DNA of 8,090 nucleotides. Source: Rhodospirillaceae bacterium CCH5-H10. Lineage in GTDB: Bacteria > Pseudomonadota > Alphaproteobacteria > Reyranellales > Reyranellaceae. The stretch covers positions 1-8,090 of the forward strand of contig LSKJ01000384.1 of NCBI GenBank assembly GCA_001557035.1, written 5' to 3'. The translations under genes and the position numbers were made by a program. Below, piece after piece: positions 4,605-8,090 of this stretch (positions are counted from its first letter, which is position 1; each line of letters begins with the position of its first letter). The notes under the pieces are model-generated. The model made no database searches. It was not told where the DNA came from and saw only the letters and a list, made by a program, of their open reading frames with translations.

Positions 4605-5887
4605 TGGGTCTGCAGGATCGCTACGGCAACGAACTCGCCACGCAGTCGGCCGCGGCGCGCGACGCCTACCTGGCCGGCGTCGAGAGCCTGATGGCAGCGA
4701 CGCCCGGCATGGATGCGGCTTTCCAGAAGTCCGTCGACGCCGACGAGAACTTCGCGCTGGGCCACATCTCGCTGGCCCGCGCCAAGCAGTTGCTGGGTCG
4801 CGGCCACGAGGCCAAGGCGCCGCTGGCGCGCGCGAAGGAACTGGCCGCCGGCTCAAGCCCGCGCGAGCAGAGCCAGATCGCGATCTTCGAGAAGATCCTG
4901 ACCGGCCAGGGCGCCGCCGCGCTCGACGCGATCCATGTGCACATGAAGGAATGGCCGCGCGACGCCATGGCGCTCGCGCCGGCGACCAGCGTGTTCGGCC
5001 TGATCGGCTTCTCCGGCAAGACCGGTCGCGAGGTCGACCAGCTCGCCCTGCTCGAACCCTTCGAGAAGCATTACGGCGACGACTGGTGGTACCGTACCCA
5101 GCTCGCCTTCGCGCAGATCGAGCTGCAGAAGCTCGACGAGGGCCAGCGCAACATCGACGCCGCACTGCACGCCTTCCCGAAGAGCGCGCATGCCGCGCAC
5201 ATCCGCGGTCATCTCTTCTACGAGCTGGGCGAGCGCGAGACCGGCCTCGCCTTCCTCACCGATTGGATGAAGGACTATTCGCGCGACGGGTTGATGCATG
5301 TCCACAACAGCTGGCACCTCGCTCTGTGGTCGATGGAGACCGGCCGCATGGAAGACGCCTGGCGCATCTACGACGAGGCGCTGAGTCCTGCCGTCGCCTG
5401 GGGACCGCAGATCAACGTCGCCACCGATTGCGCCGCGTTCCTCGCACGCGCCGAGATGGCGGGCGAGCCGCGGCAGGCCGCGCGCTGGCGCGAGCTTGCG
5501 GACTACGCGACCAAATGGTTCGGCCGGCCGGGCCTGGGCTTCGTCGACATGCACACGGTGCTGGCCTACGCGATGGCGGGCGACGGCGCGGCGCTGGCAA
5601 AATTCATCGAGGCCCCGAAGGGCGCCACCGCCGACATGCTGCAACCGATGGCGCGCGGCTTCGAGGCCTATGCGCAGGGCGACTGGACGCGCGCGATCGC
5701 CGAGATCGAGCCGCTGCTCGCCACCCACGAACGCCTGGGCGGCAGCCGCGCGCAACGCGACCTGCTGGAATACGTCGTGACCTCGGCAATGGCGAAAGCC
5801 GGCCGCGCCGCCGAGGCGCGTGCCATGATCGAAAAACGCCGCCCGCAGAACGGCAAGGGCAAAGGCTTCCCGCTCGCGGGACTTTGA
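4604..5887 (+). CDS. TPR protein, TTC38-like family
   Basis: A 427-residue, mostly helical protein with degenerate tetratricopeptide repeats. It has no signal peptide or membrane segment, so it is probably cytosolic. The N-terminus DRYGNELATQSAAARDAYLAG (5-25), then DAAFQKSVDADENFALGHISLARAKQLLG (37-65), is the usual opening of bacterial relatives of human TTC38. Later helical pairs are seen at about 155-225 (WWYRTQLAFAQIELQKLDEGQ, then AHAAHIRGHLFYELGE), 233-262 (HVHNSWHLALWSMETGRMEDAWRIYDE) and 345-410. The function of the family is not established. The ATG overlaps the oxygenase stop by one base, so the pair should be made in fixed ratio, and a partner, scaffold or substrate role for the oxygenase is plausible but unproven. 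It ends five bases before the 5893-5951 palindrome and is convergent with the LLM gene. Confidence 0.87.
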   Translation: MGLQDRYGNELATQSAAARDAYLAGVESLMAATPGMDAAFQKSVDADENFALGHISLARAKQLLGRGHEAKAPLARAKELAAGSSPREQSQIAIFEKILTGQGAAALDAIHVHMKEWPRDAMALAPATSVFGLIGFSGKTGREVDQLALLEPFEKHYGDDWWYRTQLAFAQIELQKLDEGQRNIDAALHAFPKSAHAAHIRGHLFYELGERETGLAFLTDWMKDYSRDGLMHVHNSWHLALWSMETGRMEDAWRIYDEALSPAVAWGPQINVATDCAAFLARAEMAGEPRQAARWRELADYATKWFGRPGLGFVDMHTVLAYAMAGDGAALAKFIEAPKGATADMLQPMARGFEAYAQGDWTRAIAEIEPLLATHERLGGSRAQRDLLEYVVTSAMAKAGRAAEARAMIEKRRPQNGKGKGFPLAGL

Positions 5888-5892
5888 TCATT

Positions 5893-5951
5893 GGAGCGCG
5901 CCACTCCAGTGGCGCTCATCTCATGAAGGCGCCACTGGAGTGGCGCGCTCC
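5893..5951. repeat. Nested palindrome, 23-bp inverted arms; likely bidirectional terminator
   Basis: Arms 5893-5915 and 5929-5951 are perfect reverse complements around 13 bases. Each arm also contains its own 18-base palindrome: GCGCCACTCCAGTGGCGC at 5898-5915 and GCGCCACTGGAGTGGCGC at 5929-5946, differing only in the central two bases. RNA from either strand can thus fold as one long stem or as two hairpins. The element fills nearly all of the 73 bases between convergent stops (5887 and 5961) and so may act as a two-way terminator. There is no T-tract. It looks like a dispersed intergenic element rather than unique sequence (inference). Confidence 0.8.
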
Positions 5952-5960
5952 GTTGAGACG

Positions 5961-6977
5961 CTACGCGCTCAGCCCGAACTCTTCCGCCAGCAACTCATAC
6001 GACCGCTTCCGCTTCTCGAAGTCGTAGCAGATCGTCACGGCCATGATCTCGTCGACCTCGTAAGCCGCGGCATGGCGTTCGAGGCCGGCGCGGACGGTCT
6101 TGGGCGAGCCCACCACCGAGCGGCGGCGCAAGGCCGGCAGCCAGCGTTCGGCACCGGGCTGCTTCGCAGCCTCGAGCGCTTCCTCGACCGACGGCACCGG
6201 GCCGGGATTGCCGAGTGTCCGAAGGCGCATCGCCCAGACCTCCCGGCTGCGCGACAGAAGATCGGCTTCCTCGTCGGTCTCCGCGCAGAGGACCGAGATC
6301 GCCATCAGCGGCATCGGCTTGGCATGCAGCGACGAGGGCTTGAAGTGGGCGCGATAGGCGCGCGTCACGCCATCGCCGCCATCGGGATTGATGAAGTGCG
6401 CGAAGCAGAACGGCAGGCCGAAATGTGCCGCCAACGCCGCGCTGTCGTCGCTCGATCCCAGCAACCACACATCCGGTGACGTCTCGCCGCTCGGCTGCGC
6501 CACGATGCCGGTGCCTTCGTGATTGAGCGGCAACGCATCGTGCAGCCAGGCCACGAGATCGCGCACCTGGTAGGGATACTTGTCGGCGTTGCTCCAGTTG
6601 GGCTTGCCGTCGGCCAGGATGCGCATGGTCTGCTGGTCGCTGCCCGGCGCTCGGCCGATGCCGACGTCGATGCGGCCGGGGAACAGCGTCTCCAGCATGC
6701 GGAAATTCTCCGCCACCTTGAAGGCGCTGTAGTGCGGCAGCATCACGCCACCCGAGCCGATCCGCATGCGCTCGGTCAGCCCGGCGACCCGCGTGATCAG
6801 CACCTCGGGCGTCGAGCCGGCCAGCGCCTCGCTGCTGTGGTGCTCCGCCAGCCAGTAGCGCGTATAGCCCAGCCGGTCGCAGAGCTGCGCCAGTTCGAGC
6901 GTCTCGCGCACGGCTTCGGCCGGCGTGCCGCCCTTGCGGATCGGTGATTGATCGAGAACGCTGAGACGCAGCGACAA
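5961..6977 (-). CDS. LLM class flavin-dependent oxidoreductase (MsnO8-like)
   Basis: A 338-residue enzyme of the bacterial luciferase-like monooxygenase superfamily (TIM barrel using FMNH2 and O2). Family blocks are LRLSVLDQSPI (3-13), YWLAEHHSSEALAGSTPEVLI (41-61), RIGSGGVMLPHYSAFKVAENFRML (72-95), FPGRIDVGIGRAPGSDQQT (99-117) and VVGSPKTVRAGLE (288-300). This is the compact single-subunit MsnO8/YhbW-like type; the natural substrate is unknown. The open frame runs far upstream over accA, but that part is a shadow of accA in another frame. I place the start at TTG 6977, five bases past the accA stop. A CTG overlapping the accA stop (6986) is an alternative, and no in-frame ATG or GTG lies near. 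AAGAAGG in the accA tail is the only RBS-like stretch, so it probably relies on translational coupling to accA. Confidence 0.9.
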   Translation of the reverse strand: MSLRLSVLDQSPIRKGGTPAEAVRETLELAQLCDRLGYTRYWLAEHHSSEALAGSTPEVLITRVAGLTERMRIGSGGVMLPHYSAFKVAENFRMLETLFPGRIDVGIGRAPGSDQQTMRILADGKPNWSNADKYPYQVRDLVAWLHDALPLNHEGTGIVAQPSGETSPDVWLLGSSDDSAALAAHFGLPFCFAHFINPDGGDGVTRAYRAHFKPSSLHAKPMPLMAISVLCAETDEEADLLSRSREVWAMRLRTLGNPGPVPSVEEALEAAKQPGAERWLPALRRRSVVGSPKTVRAGLERHAAAYEVDEIMAVTICYDFEKRKRSYELLAEEFGLSA

Positions 6978-6982
6978 GGAAG

Positions 6983-7936
6983 TCAGAGGCCCTTCTTGCC
7001 CATCGCCAGGAACTTGTCCTGGCGCCGCTGGCGCAGCGTGTCGCCGTCGAGCTTCGCCAGTTCGGCGATGGCTTCGCCGACCACACGGCCCACCACGTCG
7101 ATCGTCTCGTCGGGCGCGCGATGGGCGCCGCCCATCGGCTCGGGGATCACCTCGTCGATCACGTCGAGCTTCTTCAGGTCGGCCGCCGTCACCTTCATCG
7201 CCTCGGCGGCATCCTGCGCGTTGGCATTGTTGCGCCACAGGATCGAGGCGCAGCCTTCCGGCGTGATCACCGAGTAGACCGAATTCTCCAGCATGTAGAC
7301 GCGGTCCGACGAGGCGATGGCGAGCGCGCCGCCCGAACCGCCTTCGCCGATCACCACGCTGACCAGCGGCACGCCGAGCCCGAGGCAAGTCTCGATCGAG
7401 CTGGCGATGGCTTCCGCCTGGCCGCGCGCCTCGGCTTCGATGCCGGGATAGGCGCCGGGCGTGTCCACGAGCGTCAGCACCGGCAGCCTGAACCGGTCGG
7501 CGAGCCGCATCAGGCGCTGCGCCTTGCGATAGCCCTCGGGCCGCGCCATGCCGAAATTGTGCTTGATGCGCGACTCGGTGTCGTCGCCCTTCTGCTGGCC
7601 CAGCACGACGATGCTGCGGCCCTGCAGCCGGCCCATGCCGCCCACGATGGCGGCGTCCTCGCCGAAGGCGCGGTCGCCGGCCAGCGGCGTGTAGTCGGTG
7701 ATCAGGCGGTCGATATAGGCCTGCGCGTGCGGCCGCTCGGCGTGGCGCGCGACCTGGACGCGCTGCCACGGGGTGAGCTTCGCATAGGTCGCGCGAATCT
7801 GCTTATGCGCCTTGTCCTGCAGGCGCATGACTTCCTCGGCGATGTCGACGTCGCCGGAATTGGGCAGATGACGGAGCTCGGCGATCTTGCCTTCCAGCTC
7901 CGCGATCGGCTTCTCGAAGTCGAGGTAAGTCGTCAT
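6983..7936 (-). CDS. accA: Acetyl-CoA carboxylase, carboxyltransferase alpha subunit
   Basis: A 317-residue AccA, the standard length. With AccD it moves the carboxyl group from carboxybiotin-BCCP to acetyl-CoA, giving malonyl-CoA for fatty-acid synthesis in the cytosol. Family blocks are all present and in order: [16 protein letters not shown] (7-22), [21 protein letters not shown] (55-75), [27 protein letters not shown] (117-143), [23 protein letters not shown] (156-178), [40 protein letters not shown] (196-235) and a C-terminal helix with [13 protein letters not shown]. The last GEGGSGGAL segment forms the carboxyltransferase oxyanion region. The start ATG has no strong Shine-Dalgarno, and only 34 bases separate it from the xerD stop, so xerD-accA co-transcription is likely. 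This is a housekeeping gene and shows no sign of damage. Confidence 0.98.
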   Translation of the reverse strand: MTTYLDFEKPIAELEGKIAELRHLPNSGDVDIAEEVMRLQDKAHKQIRATYAKLTPWQRVQVARHAERPHAQAYIDRLITDYTPLAGDRAFGEDAAIVGGMGRLQGRSIVVLGQQKGDDTESRIKHNFGMARPEGYRKAQRLMRLADRFRLPVLTLVDTPGAYPGIEAEARGQAEAIASSIETCLGLGVPLVSVVIGEGGSGGALAIASSDRVYMLENSVYSVITPEGCASILWRNNANAQDAAEAMKVTAADLKKLDVIDEVIPEPMGGAHRAPDETIDVVGRVVGEAIAELAKLDGDTLRQRRQDKFLAMGKKGL

Positions 7937-7970
7937 TGGAAATCAGATGTCGCCCGCTCGCGGAATCCTG

Positions 7971-8065
7971 TCAACCGGCTGGCCGGCGCTTTCGCCGGGC
8001 CAACGGATGGTGCTCCTGCACCAGCGATCTCAGCTTCTCGTCGAGCACGTGGGTGTAGATCTGGG
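7971..8065 (-). CDS. xerD: Tyrosine recombinase XerD, C-terminal fragment cut by contig end
   Basis: Only the last 30 codons plus stop remain. They read QIYTHVLDEKLRSLVQEHHP, then LARRKRRPAG and TGA. QIYTHV holds the catalytic tyrosine that attacks DNA during Xer recombination at dif, and the ...HHPLA tail is typical of XerD. The two leftover bases CC before the Gln codon fit the ACC of the TTQIYTH motif. The gene is cut not by mutation but by the adapter sequence that begins at 8066. XerD next to accA is a familiar order in alphaproteobacteria, which supports XerD over XerC or a phage integrase. The short Arg/Lys-rich tail after HHPLA is slightly longer than in E. coli. Confidence 0.88.
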
Positions 8066-8090
8066 CTGTCTCTTATACACATCTCCGAGC
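8066..8090. other. Nextera transposase adapter (sequencing artefact)
   Basis: Bases 8066-8084 are CTGTCTCTTATACACATCT, the 19-base Tn5 mosaic end used in Nextera libraries. They are followed at 8085-8090 by CCGAGC, the first bases of the Read 2 adapter arm. The stretch interrupts the xerD reading frame exactly where the conserved TTQIYTH motif should continue. It is library adapter left on the contig end, not a genomic Tn5 end. Confidence 0.97.

Noticed and set aside
3885..5165. 426-codon open frame on the minus strand under the oxygenase-TPR genes
   Set aside because: It is an Arg-rich antisense shadow. The plus-strand genes have recognised family motifs and a coupled start.
5961..7769. 602-codon open frame read as one long protein
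   Set aside because: Only the part after TTG 6977 has luciferase-family sequence. The upstream 264 codons are an Arg/Gly/Ala-rich out-of-frame reading of accA.
7937..7970. Independent promoter for accA
   Set aside because: The 34-base gap to xerD shows no convincing -35/-10 pair. Co-transcription from xerD is simpler.
8066..8084. Tn5/IS50 mosaic end as evidence of a transposon
   Set aside because: It is followed directly by the synthetic Nextera Read 2 arm and lies at the very contig end, so it is an adapter.

Overview
The window is a high-GC bacterial contig, most likely from an alphaproteobacterium of the Bradyrhizobium/Reyranella type. The evidence is the accA next to the xerD 3' end (a familiar alphaproteobacterial neighbourhood), palindromic intergenic repeats of the CCTCATnCTGAGGAG...GTCTCGAAG type, and the family mix: a TfdA-like dioxygenase, a TTC38-like TPR protein, a MaoC/FAS1-like dehydratase and an MFS carrier. 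The genus is inferred by eye, not by search. The last 25 bases (8066-8090) are not genomic: they match the Nextera transposase adapter. The window is therefore an untrimmed draft-assembly end, and xerD is cut off by it.

Layout. 1-65: one copy of a 44-base palindromic repeat at the contig end. 44-1345 (-): MFS transporter. 1346-1489: two more copies of the repeat, head to head. 1490-2350 (-): hotdog-fold acyl-CoA hydratase/dehydratase. 2396-2902 (+): GNAT acetyltransferase, divergent from the hydratase across 45 bases. 2917-2966: perfect 23-bp stem hairpin between convergent genes. 2974-3870 (-): TfdA-like Fe(II)/2-oxoglutarate dioxygenase. 3957-4604 (+): a second, unrelated 2OG-Fe(II) oxygenase (TIGR02466/PF13759 type), translationally coupled to 4604-5887 (+), a TTC38-like TPR protein. 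5893-5951: a second perfect 23-bp inverted repeat between convergent genes, each arm itself a palindrome. 5961-6977 (-): luciferase-like flavin-dependent monooxygenase, starting 5 bases after 6983-7936 (-), accA. 7971-8065 (-): last 30 codons of xerD. 8066-8090: adapter.

How the genes fit together. xerD-accA-LLM oxidoreductase reads as one leftward transcription unit, with housekeeping fatty-acid synthesis (AccA) and chromosome dimer resolution (XerD). The middle is a patchwork of small accessory enzymes: an acyl-CoA hydratase with an MFS carrier downstream, a TfdA-like dioxygenase, and the oxygenase/TPR pair. These would suit uptake and breakdown of organic acids or aromatic ethers, but no complete pathway is present. 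No CRISPR, phage, toxin or secondary-metabolite locus was seen. The points most worth a second look are the adapter tail, the three-copy repeat with compensatory stem changes (one copy supplies the MFS stop codon), the nested palindrome at 5893-5951, and the oxygenase-TPR pair. I do not see convincing evidence of a wholly new system.
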